Made by a program: the position numbers and the translations under genes. Below the pieces are notes generated by a model. That model was not told the origin of the DNA. It worked only from the letters and a program-made list of their open reading frames with translations, and searched no databases. From positions 5,102,914-5,166,913 of the forward strand of contig OX438749.1 in assembly GCA_949316235.1 (NCBI GenBank): a stretch of DNA of 64,000 bases, in the 5' to 3' direction. Positions 49,600 to 62,500 of this stretch are shown piece after piece; position 1 is the first letter of the stretch, and every line of letters starts with the position of its first letter. This DNA comes from Oegoconia quadripuncta. Lineage: Eukaryota; Arthropoda; Insecta; Lepidoptera; Autostichidae.

Positions 49600-52500
49600 G
49601 CTGGTTAAATCGAGGGCAGGAAGCAGAAAGGCGTGGTCAATGGTCATTACTCCACCGACAACAGCATAGCTCTTAAATTGAAGAAGAAGCGGTAAATAAT
49701 GTCTTGCAGTGATAAAAAATAGTTTTTATTTAGAGATACACGCAGACGAAGTCGCGGACGGAAAGCTAGTAATACATACTTTTAGCTGTACCAAGCAGAG
49801 CCTGTCGCGGCCGCATCTCCCAAAACGACAATAAATATGAAATAAGATTTAAAATCGAAAGAAAACTGATCTATTCTGTCAATATAACAAAATCAATTCT
49901 GTCTCGTATTTTAATCATGTAGGTACCTATTGTACAGTCGGCAACATAATTAAGGTAGCCGGCTTAATTTTTATAATATTGTTTGGAGGGTCTTGATTGG
50001 ATTTTGTTATATTTTCTTTTTCACCTATAATGTCATCATATGATAAATTAAATCAATAATTATATAATATAAGGAAAAATTGTACTGAATATAATTGAAC
50101 CACCATCACCTGGTAAAACAAGATGTATGATACATTACTTGTTACTTAAGAAAGTTGACAAATTATGATTGTTGGAAAATGTACACCCAGTGACATTATC
50201 CACCGATTTCTTTGAAACTAACATAAGATAATATGGATGTTCAAGCTATAGGTTAATTTAGCAACCCAATACAAGTCTTCAATTTTCAACAAATTTATAT
50301 CATCATTGACAAACTCAAATATGTAGTTACTTTGACAATATATTAATTTAAACCATTTCGTCCTTAATAATTCCACATACCATTAGAAATTATTGATATT
50401 GATTTTCGGATAGTGGCGTTTAGTTCCAATCAATGGGAAGTACCCTAAGGTTTAGATCACCAGTTCATTGGAATAGAAGAAGAAAAAGAAGATAGGAAAA
50501 ATATTTATTGCCATGACAAAGTACGTACCATCCTTAATTAAACAATAAAGCGATTGATTGATTGAAATACAGAAAATTGAGTAGGTATAATGTATTTGTG
50601 GTGAAGGGGTTGAGTGTCAACATTTGCTGCTAATATGTATGCCCCTTGCAAGCGCTGCTTTTCAGGGCGAACCCTCTTTCACTTATGTATGGCAATATGT
50701 ATTGGAAGTCTTTATTGAATTAGAAAATTTTAATATTAGTACCTACTTCATATTAATTTTTTTGATAGTCAAGCTATTCCAATGAAAAATAGTCTTATGA
50801 CAGACAGACACAGACATCAAAGTGATCCCATATCTGTTTTTTACTTTTCAAGTATATAACCCCAAAAACTTGTCAAATTGGGAGAATCTACCTCGTTTGA
50901 AGTCTGTTGGAAAGGGTCATATCTTGAACCACATGGAATGTTATCTTGCCTTTTCAAGGAATTTACATGAGAATTGATGTCATTGATTGATCATGCTCCA
51001 CATAGGACTACTAGATAACCGTGAGATTGGTAGCAAGTAGATATGTATCATTTTCAGGTCAAATGTGTCATATTAAATTATACACAAAAGTTTAAATTGC
51101 ATGATTATATTCACGTTCACAATCTTCTCATAATCGTTACAGTAGCAATGCGAATTATGTCATTGTTCTAATTTTCTGTTTATTATTACTATCTCTAATT
51201 ATTATTATTATTACATTTATCAGTAATTATATTATATTCAAGTAGGTTATTAATCATAGATTTTTAAATAAATAATTATTACATGTATTATATAATCCTA
51301 TGAATATATTATACTACATTTATAGTGTAGTTAGCTATGTATGTAGCATTTATTAATAGTCTATTATTCAATCATTAATTCATGTCATCATAATTAATGT
51401 CTATTGTAAGTACATCTACCTATTAGCCACAGGACGTCCACTGGTGAACATAGGCCTGCACCTATTATACATTATATCCTATCAATTACACTAAAGTTGA
51501 CTTTAAGAAAACCCTCAATTCTCCACCATTGTACTAGAGTATGCATGTAAGATATGATGATCAATATTCTCCTTCAACAAGCCTATAGTTTTAATAGGAG
51601 TATTCCACCACATTAGCCTATAGTGGGACTGACCTTCGGTCTCCTCCTACCACAGGAAGATCATTAACCACTAGACAAGAAGTATGTGGTAAGGTGACAA
51701 TACAATATTCCATAAGTTATGGATCTGATGATGACCAAAGTTAGTCGGATCTCAGCTATCTGAATATTTTGACTTTTTCTTCAAAATATTCAAAAATATA
51801 TATTAAAAGAAACCTTTATAAATCTTGTGAAGGTTACATAGTAATTTAACTGGTATGAATGAACTGCTATGAATCAGTGTAGTGAGGAATTGGGTCAGCC
51901 ATTGCAATTTACTAAATATAAGTAGTTATTCTGGTGTACTTTTACTATGGCATTCAATTAATATAATTATATGGATAAACTTTATTTGCATTACAGTTTC
52001 AGACATAGTAAAGACAGAAAACAATAATGTGAGTGCTTAAAAACTAAACCAACATAATAAAGAAACATCATGTACCTACTTACACATTAAATCTCTGACT
52101 TTTACTAAATTTGTGCTGATTCAATCAAATACGTAGGATATTTTTAACCAATCTTGAGAACCAAAATGAAGTATCTCAAATGTGACAACTGACAGGCAAT
52201 TTGGAAGATAAAAATTAACCAATTTGAAGAACTGATTCATAGAGCCTACACCAAAATAATCCATTTAATTTTAAATTACAGCTAATCGAATGAAGATTCT
52301 TTAATGTGGCTCAATCCTGGTATTTTATAAACAGGCTTTATAAATCCGAAGTTCTTTGTAGGTGTTACTGTGATGCAAGATTGCAACTAGGTACTGCTGT
52401 TCGTCAATAAATCAATTTTAAATCTATTTTGCTAGTAGTACTATAGTCATTTCTTAAAACTAAAAGTGTCTGCAATGTGGTGAGTGAATTGATTATTTGT

Positions 52501-53900
52501 GACTGTATTCAGTTTTATTCAACTCAACAGTGTGCGAAAGTTGCTAAGCTAATCCCACTGGTTTACTTTCCAAATCCTCGCCGCCCAACAGAGCCTGCCA
52601 TCAAGTAGATTATAACAATAAACAGAATAGTAACGGTAAGTAGGTGGGCATGTAACATTACACGACTCTTTCACGCATCTAGAACGTATGGCCGTGCGAG
52701 CGTAATCAACACTCCAATAATGCACTGGCATTCGCGATAGTGCAGCCTAGAGACCTCTGGCCACGACCTTCGATTACCCAAATTAAATTATGACGAAAGT
52801 CACATACGTAGTGGTAAATTGATTTTTGGTGGCACGATTTCCACTGGGTCAGTGCTAACAGGAATGAATTCAGCTGGTATCATGTTATAATCATTTGTAA
52901 ACACTCACCTTGCGTAACAAGGTAACTATCAGGTCACTGCACCCAAATTTTTCCATATTTCATGCCACTCATAATCACACACGATGTCATTTTCGTCAAA
53001 TTGCACAAACAAAAAAAGCCTACGTAACGAGAGGAAGCGCATCGTTCAAGCTTCAAATTTATACTGACAGCCATGCTGCTGATGAGTCCGTCTTTATTGT
53101 GGACTTGTGCGCTGATTGGTCGAACAAAGGTATATCAAAATAAGGAACTACCGTAATCTACCAATCAGCAATAAACATTTTAAAAATCTTGGATTACCGC
53201 CAATAAAAAAGTCACAGAGCATAAATACAACTCCAAACTCTATTTCAAAATACACTTTTACATTCTCGTTTTAATTCCTATTAAAAAAAATAACGAGCTG
53301 CGTTTCATCCACAAATAAGGTTTTTTTGTATGAAAAGGATAGGTGTATCAAGGATCCAGGGGGTTAAGACTCAATATTTCCATATAGTTTACCGTTAGAT
53401 TGAGACGCACTTGTTCGTGTATTTTGTAAAAATGATGTATAGTGCCTCAGCATCCCAAAATTGAAAAACAGGTGGGATACGTGTTGTGCTAGGTAATTTG
53501 ATCACTGCGTATGTATAAATGTGCTTATTCGTTTATGTACAGGCTTATCCTCGTAAGGTACTTAAACTGAGCGATTTTTGAATGGAAATAGCAAAGTTGA
53601 GAAAGAAATTCCGCGAAATATGTCGTTAAGTCCATTATACACCTGCCATTTTCTAATTTACAAAACGCAGAGGTCAAAAAATAAAACATTAAAAAATGCT
53701 CAGTGGTCCAGGCTTTTTTTCCGTAGGTTTTATATACTCTCTGGCTTTTTCGGAGTGTATTTTTAAGTTTTTCCCTTCGATCATCTGCGCTTTTCCAATT
53801 TAACACAATAACACGTAGTGATTACCTATGTGTGGCGAAGCAAACATAAAGAATTTACACATTAATTCACTTGATTGTTTTGTGGTTCTTTGTCTTTGTA
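49600..53900. other. Long AT-rich intergenic stretch without recognisable genes
   Basis: Apart from a retroelement tail at 50530-50565 and a short RTE-like piece at 51420-51460, I see no protein similarity, SINE or inverted repeat between about 49900 and 53900. Open frames are short and of random composition. It may hold regulatory DNA, an untranslated exon or a noncoding RNA, but the sequence does not show which. Confidence 0.4.
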
Positions 53901-54103
53901 GGGTAGTTTTGTATTACATTTTCGAACGGAACTGTCAATGTCAAACAAAATTATCAAAATGCATAATTTTTTTGTGGTTTTATCTAAAAATGTTTGATTT
54001 TGAGTAAAAGTTTTAAATTAACGATCCTATCTATTTTACGCGATCAATTACCCACCTCTCAAAAATTAATCGCTCCATAAGTTTGCTTCGCAGCCTTCGC
54101 ACG

Positions 54104-56917
54104 ATGCCCCGCGACAAAAAGGCAGCTGCCACCACCGGCTCTAAATTAATTCCGAACTGCCCTGCTAACACTGAAAGAAAGACAAGAAAGAAAGGAACTA
54201 CTGATGGAAAAACCAAAAATACAAGTGAAGCTGTTACGAAAATGGAGCTCAAGGATATAGATCCAGTGGATTACATAGATCAAAAACTCAAACTGCAAGT
54301 GAATGTGCCTAAAACCTTATCTCCTGATTTGAACAAGTTTAAGTTTCAAGGGAGACCACACATAAAAATTGAATTTGAGAAGGACTCCCTTGATAAAGAG
54401 GTGAGCCCTTAGAAGTAAAACTAATTTTGATGGATGGATGACTTTGATTGATCAAATTTTAGTGCATGGAATTGTAAAATTAGAATTTTTTTAATATTTG
54501 TTGGTTTTGATAATTCAATAAAAAAAGTAAAAATAAAAGTTTGTGTTACTTATAAATCAATCGGATTTAATTATAGAAGAGCTGTTTCGTACTAGTAGTA
54601 TGACAATTATGTTCTGTAATAAAGAGGCATTGAATAAAAACTTCAATCAGAAATTTTAAATTGTTCTTTTCTAAGGAATCCAAAGGATTGTGGGAGCCCC
54701 CACACTGGCAGGAGTTTTTACTAAACTTGAGAAATATGAGGGCCAATAATGATGCACCTGTTGACTCTATGGGCTGCCACATGACCATGGACAAAAATGT
54801 ACCATCAGAGGTAAAATATAAAAAAACTATTTTACCCGACTTTATCAGAACTCTTATTTCTAAAAAATCTATACCATTAAGTAAATCATGTGCCAATATT
54901 GCTAATTTCTTCAGGTAAGGAGATACCAGAGCCTCATAGCCCTGATGTTGTCCAGTCAAACTAAGGATCAGGTGACATTTGCAGCAATGGAGAGGCTCCG
55001 AGCTAAAGGCCTTACTGTAGACAATGTCCTAAAGATGAGTGATGAAGAGCTTGGTCAGCTGATATATCCTGTTGGATTTTGGAAGGTAATTCAGTGAATT
55101 ATTTGCAAATCCTGGTTACATCATCTCAGTGCTACTGCAATCTGCAATAAGGTTCCAGACTGTAAGCTGGTTTGTGGTAGTTGCTTTGTATAGATTTTCC
55201 CCAGTAAGACAACCTCTTCACAGTACACCCACTACACACTTGTACAGTGAGTGACGTGCGAGTTTTGCCTCGTTTTTAACTTTACCATTGCATTCGTGTT
55301 GACGCAAAAAGTACCTATGAAAAAATCGTTTTGCAAACTATCCGCTAGAGGCACTGTATATATTTCTTAATACAAATTGTCAAGTAAATGTGAACGCGCT
55401 AGTAAAGTTAGTTTGATACAAAACTCACACTCCGCCCTCTGGTCACCTATTGCCGTTGTGAGGTTTTGTTAGTGGTGCAGCCAATGGGTTTGGATATGTC
55501 TGTCCAGTCCGGTTTTAGAGCATTCAGCAGTAGGCTCCATCTGTTGCTGCAATTTGTTTATCTTTAGATTATCATACACCTTTGTTATCATTAGGAACCA
55601 TAGCATATTGCAGAGATTTTTTAAGATGCTGCATTCTCAGTAGGATATTGAGATTGCCAGGTATATGCAGAGCCTCATAGTTGGATTGACATGTCTAGAT
55701 TGGTTTTAGCACTGAATAACTAAATTGATTTAGTATGGTGCTATACACTTAGCAATACAAATAAAATATAAACACCATTGAAAATTTTTTTTTCACATTT
55801 GTAACACATGCTAACACGACTATTTTATCTATAATAATAACTTTGCAGACAAAAGTGAAATACATAAAGAAGACAACACAAACATTGAAAGAACTTTACA
55901 AAGGCGACATACCAGACTCTGTTGAGAAGCTATGCAAACTCACTGGTGTTGGACCCAAGATGGCACATATCTGCATGAAAGTGGCTTGGAATAAAGTCAC
56001 TGGCATTGGTAATACCTAAATAAAAAATATGTTGATTCCATTGATAATTGCTTCTTTCAATTTCCAAGGTTATATTCAATCTCTGGATAAACAAAATGCA
56101 AGTTACATAAAAAAAATTCAAATTATTTACAGGTGTCGATACCCATGTACACAGAATCAGCAACAGAATTGGTTGGGTAAAAAAAGTTACTACAACTCCC
56201 GAAGATACTCGTAAAGCACTCCAATCTTGGCTACCCTTCAAACTGTGGAGTGAAGTCAATCATCTTATGGTAGGCTTTGGCCAAACAATATGCACACCTA
56301 TAAGCCCTATTTGCAATGAATGCTTAAATAGAGATATCTGCCCTTCTAGTGGAAAAGGAAGGTCACCAAAGGAAAAATCGCCCATGAAAATAAAAGCTGA
56401 AATAAAATCTGAAGATGAAAATGTAGAAATGAAAAGAGAATTATCATTTGATAATAATCAAAAACAAAAATCCCCACTTAAGAGAAACTTAACATCCAAA
56501 AAAAATTATGTATCAGATGAAAAAATAAAGTTGCCTTTGAATCATCCAAATATTATGAGTGGGCCTGAAATTGCAGTCAATTTAATACTTACTGCAAATA
56601 AAAAAACATCGCCAGGTAATAGGAGATCCACGCCCAAAAAAGCAGAAGAAACAGCAAACAAGCAAAATAAAGATTTAGAAGAATCTGAATCCAAGGACGA
56701 AATTGATTTAACCATTCCACCTATTAAACGATCTCCACGAAAGAGGCAAGTATCACCCACACTAGGAAAGTTAAACAAACCAGGTATTGGCGATTCAGAT
56801 AAGAAATATGAAACCTTGTCAATGCCATTAGCTAGTAATTATAAATCTCCAAAGAAGAAAAGAACAACATTAAAGATAAATAAGCAAACACATATTACAA
56901 ATAACCATGATGATTAG
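54104..56917 (+). CDS. NTHL1: NTHL1, endonuclease III-like DNA glycosylase/AP lyase
   Basis: A base-excision repair enzyme removing oxidised pyrimidines. Five exons: 54104-54400, 54676-54810, 54915-55085, 55849-56008, 56133-56917; 515 residues, with all phases consistent. The helix-hairpin-helix [10 protein letters not shown] carries the catalytic Lys (about residue 238) and VDTHVHR the catalytic Asp (about 257). The [4Fe-4S] cysteines 308, 315, 318 and 324 follow the C-x6-C-x2-C-x5-C rule. Residues 145-200 ([18 protein letters not shown]) are the conserved start of the glycosylase fold. The first 100 residues are basic and variable. The ATG at 54104 is the first in frame. Oddity: about 190 residues follow the last Fe-S cysteine, where human NTHL1 ends soon after its cluster. 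This tail is Lys/Ser/Pro-rich with repeated SPKK-like motifs. The gene is tail-to-tail with NOL12. Confidence 0.95.
55256..55430. mobile_element. MITE in NTHL1 intron 3
   Basis: 'gtgcgagttttg..aactttac' at the left mirrors 'gtaaagtt..caaaactcacac' at the right, giving imperfect inverted arms of about 29 bp around a centre of about 115 bp. It is non-coding. Confidence 0.6.
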
Positions 56918-57223
56918 CTATTTAACAGACCCAGTTTATGTCAATTAAAAGGGGAACAAAAGCAGTTACAAAAGGACCTCCTGATAACACTGGTAATTTC
57001 TACTTTGGTGGTGTAAAAGCAAAAAAGAACACTAGCATAAGTATAGAAATAATTAGTCACAGTGTTGATTGATTGAGTATTGTTTTTTTAATGTTAATAA
57101 TTTAGTAGAATTTAAGTTCGTAGTTATTATTATTAAGTTATTAAGTTGTTCTTATATTGATATTTGTATGTTTTTAAATACCTCAATAATTTTATTATGA
57201 TAAGAATCTGTAATTATATCTGA

Positions 57224-57264
57224 AATAAAAATCTTTTATTATAGTAAAAACAAAACAGTTTATT
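57224..57264. terminator. Facing poly-A signals of NTHL1 and NOL12
   Basis: AATAAA on the plus strand at about 57224-57229 would serve NTHL1, about 310 bp after its stop. AATAAA on the minus strand at about 57264-57259 would serve NOL12, about 30 bp after its stop. The two signals are about 30 bp apart, so the mature 3' ends probably overlap. Confidence 0.5.
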
Positions 57265-57291
57265 TTCATACACTTGTTTGTCTTATTAATT

Positions 57292-58851
57292 TTAATGTTT
57301 TCTTTTTCCAACTTTCTTCTTGGACTTATCTTTCCGTGGATCATTTTTTATTTTCATGTGATTCTTCCGTTGAGACTTTTTCTTGTTTTTAACCCTGTCT
57401 AACTTACTTTTCATTTGAAATACTTTGCTTTTCTGTATCTTCTTAGTTGCCTGCTTTTTGAGAATTCTTTTAAGGTCTTTCTTTGATGTTAATTTATCTT
57501 TTTCTTCATCCTCTGATTCTTCACCATTGCTAACTTCATCAGAATCCATACCAGAAATTCGTTTTGTATCATTCTCTTTTTTATTTTGTTTGGGTATTTT
57601 CTTTGTTTCTTTTGGCCTGTTCTCACCAATTACTAAATCTTTTTTTTGAAGTGTGTCTGAGGCGAGTTCCACTATTTTTACATTGACATCCTCGTCTTCA
57701 TACTCTTCCTGTAGTAACTGTTCTATATCTGGGATGGGCCGACTGGATACAACTAGCTTCTTGTATGATTCTTTGTTCTGAAAACAAATTATTAATTATA
57801 GACGGGTAAGGAACATTGTCGTCTGTGCCACAGTGCAACAGTTTTTCATTATAAAATTCACTTTCCCTAAAATATTACTCATTGCCTTGTTTGTTACCCT
57901 GTTTTATTTGAAAACTAGAACTAAATGTCTAAATAATTTTATAAACAAATTGAGGATTATGGTACCATTGGGGAGTTATTTGTTAACGAGTTAGTGCAAC
58001 TTCTCATATGGTGTGTCTTGTGCACTACTTATTTATTAGGTATGTACATATTTATTTTAATTTTCAGTAATAATTTCATATTACAGTACTACCTATAGGT
58101 AGTACTTGTGGCACATTGTTGGAAATAAATTCTTCGTTTTCATGATGCAAGTCAGATAAGTTTAGAATTGTAGTTAAAATATCTACTCTAACAACATAAT
58201 TTAATTTAAACATAATGAAAATAGCTACAACTCAAATCCACCTATCGAACTACTAAATATTCTAAAAAATTCAATTGGGCACACTAACTGTGTCCCCAGT
58301 AAATGTATAAAGGGGGGAAAGCTGATGTTCCATAGGTTTTGGCTCTTACACCAAATCTTAGGTAAAGAATCATCTCTGAAGATGTGGTGCATTGGTTTTT
58401 TTTTTTTTTTTTTTCTAAATTTGATTTAGGGACTTTTATACAAAGGATATAAGTCAGCCCCATCGTACCTCTTACTGACTTAATCTATTTAAATCTAATT
58501 GGTGTATTGGTTAATATTAGAAACATTTGGAGGCACAACAATAAACATAATCACCTCCAATTTAATTCTCTTTTTCTCATCTTTCAATAATCTTTGCAGT
58601 TCTTCTTGTGCTTTCTTTTTCCTTTCTAATTTTCGTTTCCGAAAACCACATAAGAAGTCCCTGTAAACAGACATAATATTATTTCTTGCGAGTAACAATA
58701 TCTAACAATTATAAAACATTCACTTTTTGTGAATCGATAAGTAAATGGGATAAAAAGTTCTTGGTCTTTATTTTACTTACTTCCTCTTTGTTTCATCAAA
58801 AACTAAATTTATTTTCTTTTTCTTTTGTTGCTTCGTTTTATTCTTTGCCAT
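57292..58851 (-). CDS. NOL12: NOL12 (viriato/Rrp17 family) nucleolar protein
   Basis: NOL12-family proteins act in the nucleolus in pre-rRNA processing (Rrp17 in yeast, viriato in flies). Three exons on the minus strand: 58781-58851, 58555-58660, 57292-57777; 220 residues, near the size of the human protein (213). The signature runs across exons 1 and 2: INLVFDETKRKDFLCGFRKR, then KLERKKKAQEELQRLLKDEK, a highly basic coiled-coil-like stretch. Exon 3 starts NKESYKKLVVSSRPIPDIEQ, continues with an acidic segment (SDEVSNGEESEDEEKDK), and ends in a Lys/Arg-rich tail likely to serve nucleolar targeting. All splice sites are GT..AG and phases agree. It is divergent from EMC3 (733 bp between start codons) and convergent with NTHL1. 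Confidence 0.9.
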
Positions 58852-59583
58852 CGCTTCTTCTTACAGAAGAAGATCTTCACACAAATTACTGTACTGAGAA
58901 CTCAGTTATAATTAGATTGAGCAACCCCCTCAGAGTCGTATGTTCCTTGCTGAGTAAATAATATGAACCACACAGTCGGATCGATGGCAAGTACCTAATC
59001 AACAAAATTTCTTTTACAACAATATTGCCTAAAAATTGCTACGGACATTTGAGCTCCGACCACAGATTACTCAGATAATGTCTGCTCCGACATAAGTATA
59101 GGTGTATTTGAGGTTAGATTTAGAAATTAGAGATGGGTATAAAATAACGTCATGATGAAATAACCGTACAATATATTATTTTATACATCCTTACAATTAT
59201 TTTGAGATCTAGGTGCCATCAAACTGCAAGTAAAATTACATCAAGGGAAGAAAAGAAATAGAAGTGGCGAATTTTACAAGAACAAACACTAAGCTGAACG
59301 GTATCAAGTATCCAGAGCTGTAAAAACCAAAGAGTAACTCTTTGGTATACAAGGCTGTGTGGGCCAGCTCCCTTTGCCTGTCCAAAAGGACAAACAATAC
59401 CAAAAAAAAAACTCGTTGGTATAGCAATTGTCCGATTAATCTGAGTAATCTGTGCGATTAGTATACTGTGGAACCCACCACAGAGTACTTTTGTGGACCG
59501 ACCGATGACAGGAGGATCGACAAGCGGAATTTATAGGAAGTTGAATTATTTCCTTTCCTTACTTCAAGAATTCATTTATTACA
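58852..59583. promoter_or_regulatory. Divergent NOL12/EMC3 promoter region
   Basis: The two start codons face away from each other across 732 bp, so this stretch should hold both promoters. A perfect 16-bp inverted repeat lies inside it (59061-59076 and 59439-59454). No clear TATA box; individual factor sites cannot be called by eye. Confidence 0.55.
59061..59454. repeat. Segment bounded by a 16-bp perfect inverted repeat
   Basis: 'cacagattactcagat' at 59061-59076 and its exact reverse complement 'atctgagtaatctgtg' at 59439-59454 enclose about 360 bp. It could be a MITE with short terminal repeats or a pair of binding sites in the divergent promoter. No target duplication was recognised. Confidence 0.5.
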
Positions 59584-62500
59584 ATGGCTGAATTACTTCT
59601 AGATCCTAATATAAGATTTTGGGTGTTTCTTCCCATAGTAGTCATCACTTTTTTGGTTGGGATAGTAAGGCACTATGTGTCCATCATTCTGTCCTCCCAG
59701 AAGAAAATTGAACTTCTTCAAGTTCAAGACAGGTAAGAGAGTGCCTTTCTTTCAATCTCAATAGCATTAAGCAATTGTGGTTGTGATTGGATTGGATAGC
59801 TGAAATTGTGAGGGGTTTGTAGGTTCCACCTCTCACAATAAATCTTGTGGGGCTGATGTTTGGACTAGGACGAAACGATTCAAATAAAGAGTCATGTTCA
59901 GAAGGCGACGCCTTTGCTATAATTTTTTAACATCCCAGAAACCACTTCACCCTTTACATTTGTTTTCTACCTATATTTCTTTAGGGGTGCGAAGATCAAA
60001 ATGATCTGGGTCAGCCTCTGTTCAAAAGTTATTTAAATAATTTCACTATGGGGTGTCCATTTAATACACTTTTACTGACTTCCAACACGGTGTGTATTAC
60101 AAATCGAAACTATTTCTGCATCTTTCTCTTAAAATAGTAAATATTATTTCTACTCCGTTATATCATCCTGTCTGTCCATCCAAAAACTGTAGCTGTGGAG
60201 ACATTTCTGTCTCCACGAGGTAATTAGCAAAACAGCAGAATAGGAGCCCTAAAATTGTATTTTTTCTAGTTGTGGCTTAGTAGTAAAACAAAAATGTCAA
60301 GTCACTAACAAAGTACCACCAAGTATCCGGAATTTACATAATCACAACATAACTTCTTATAATCACCAGTGCTGGGGGTAATTTTTCTTTGTACCTCCTT
60401 AGCTACACCTCCACCGCAACCAAATATCCGTAGATAAGGGCACTAAAGAAAAAATAAAACAATACTATATTATTATTATTAACCGTTTTATTCTGAGAGA
60501 TAACCTAATGTTTGCACTATAAAATGTCTGGTGATCAAATTGTGACCTATGAATCTTCCCATATTTCCATATTTATGTACTATTCGTATTCGTTGGCGGG
60601 CCGGTCTCCGCAACTCGACGTATGGATGCGCCTATTTTGCATTATGGGGGAATACCTAATACTGCCACCCAAGCTCTTGGAGCAAACCGAGCAACTTTGG
60701 GATGTTGCCACAGTCTTCGGGGAGAGACTCCGGTCTTCCAAGGTGGGTGACTCGATGTGAGGCTACCTCCTCACACTCTAAAAGCACGTGGGTGGCTGAT
60801 TCTTCGGCCTCCATGCAGGCTCTGCACAGGGGGCTGTCTGCGACACCATAAATATTCAGTTTTTCTTTTTTTGTCGCTTTACTAAAACTGTAGTCGTGTT
60901 TTGTCTGTTGGACTAACAAAAACTTGTGTTTTCAGCTGCTTTGATCGGTGTAAAATACATTAGAAAATTTGTTGAGTCTCCAATCGATACACATGAATTT
61001 ATTAAATTGATGTGACACTCTGAAATTGGTAAATTGGCGTGCAAATAGGACGGTTGCCAATAATAATAAAAAAAAATGTCTGGTCTCAGTGTGTCTGTTT
61101 GCAGAGGCCTCTAGACCTTCCATTGGTATATAGACTTCTAGAGTTGTCTGGTGGTCATTTTTAGTGTCCTTAGGGGGCACTATGCAATCAAATGTATACA
61201 TATCTAATTTTGATTGTACTGCTTGATCCAACAGTCAAGTGATGATCCGTGCGCGTTTACTGCGTGACAATGGAAAGTATTTACCGCGGCAATCATTCGC
61301 CATGCGCCGGCACTGGTTCAACAATGAGGAGACTGGCTACTTCAAGGTGCAGAAGAGAGCTGCTGCTGCACAGGTATGACTACTCAAATATAATTTTTTA
61401 AGTACAAGTATAATTGTACAGTTTAGGTTTGTTTGTCCATTTAAAAACAAATAAAATCTCAATAATATGAGTCCGAAGTTGCAAGCTGGAAATTAATAGA
61501 AATAATGTTGGCGCAGGACCGTTCGTTCTTGGATGGAGGCCTTTGTCCAGCAGTGGACGTCTTTCGGCTGATGAATGTTGGCTTTGAACAAAAACATTAT
61601 CAGTACAACTCCAGAAATCGTTATATTGCTCAAATGGACTATGTGTTACTCAGAAAGGGGGTATTAGGCATCACAAACAGAAGACATTTCCAGAAATAAA
61701 ATATTTTCTTTTAATTTGGTTTTTTTTGACTTTATTGTGTGAGGGGTATTAACGAAAAGATCGTGAATAACGAGGTAATGGCTGATAGAGGAGATTGGAA
61801 GCAGAAGACGCACTGCGCCGACCCCAAATAAATGGGCAAGAAGATGATGACTGTCAGTTTAACTGATGTATCATTTTTGTACGGGAAGTTGAAAATTTTT
61901 TCTTTAAAATATTTCGAATCATGGTAATGTGTTGTACTGTGTGTTTGAAAGAGCGTCGGTGGCTCAGCGGTTAAGACGCGGTCTCCCAATTTGGGAGGTC
62001 CAGGTTCGATTCCCACACAGGCCATTTACCAATGAGTTTTTTAATTTAATTACTTATGTCCATTTATCCGACTGCTCTTAAACAGTGAAGGAAAACATCG
62101 TGAGGAAACCTGCAAATGAATTAAAAATCCAAGGGCATGTGAAGTCCCCAACCCGCATTGGGCCAGTGTGGTGGACTATGGCCCATACTCTCTCATTATA
62201 CGAGGGAAGGCATATATTTCTACAGTGGGAGTTTTACGGGCTGATGATGTTGTGCTAATTGTACCTTTCGTCTTAGTACCCCCTTTCCGACTAACTACAA
62301 TTATACCACAGAGTAATAGGGTACAACATGGAACGATCTTAATAAAAAAATAAAATAATTGACAGGACGCTACAGATCTTAATTACTAAAAGGTTTTGGC
62401 CTTGAATATATTATTACAACACATTAAACTTGTCTGTCTGTATGTACAATATTCTGGAGGGCTTCACCATAAGGCGCGCAAGGGCTTCAAAGTGAAACTT

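Noticed and set aside
54083..54103. NTHL1 start at 54083
   Set aside because: The codon there is TTG, not a normal eukaryotic start. The first in-frame ATG is at 54104.
56542..56778. Minus-strand frame inside NTHL1 exon 5
   Set aside because: It is antisense to the in-frame, splice-consistent NTHL1 C-terminal coding sequence and has no similarity of its own.
61952..62030. tRNA gene
   Set aside because: A and B boxes are present, but the same head is found attached to the same non-tRNA body elsewhere in the window, which marks a SINE. The same applies to the heads at 20003, 20352, 30201 and 33063.
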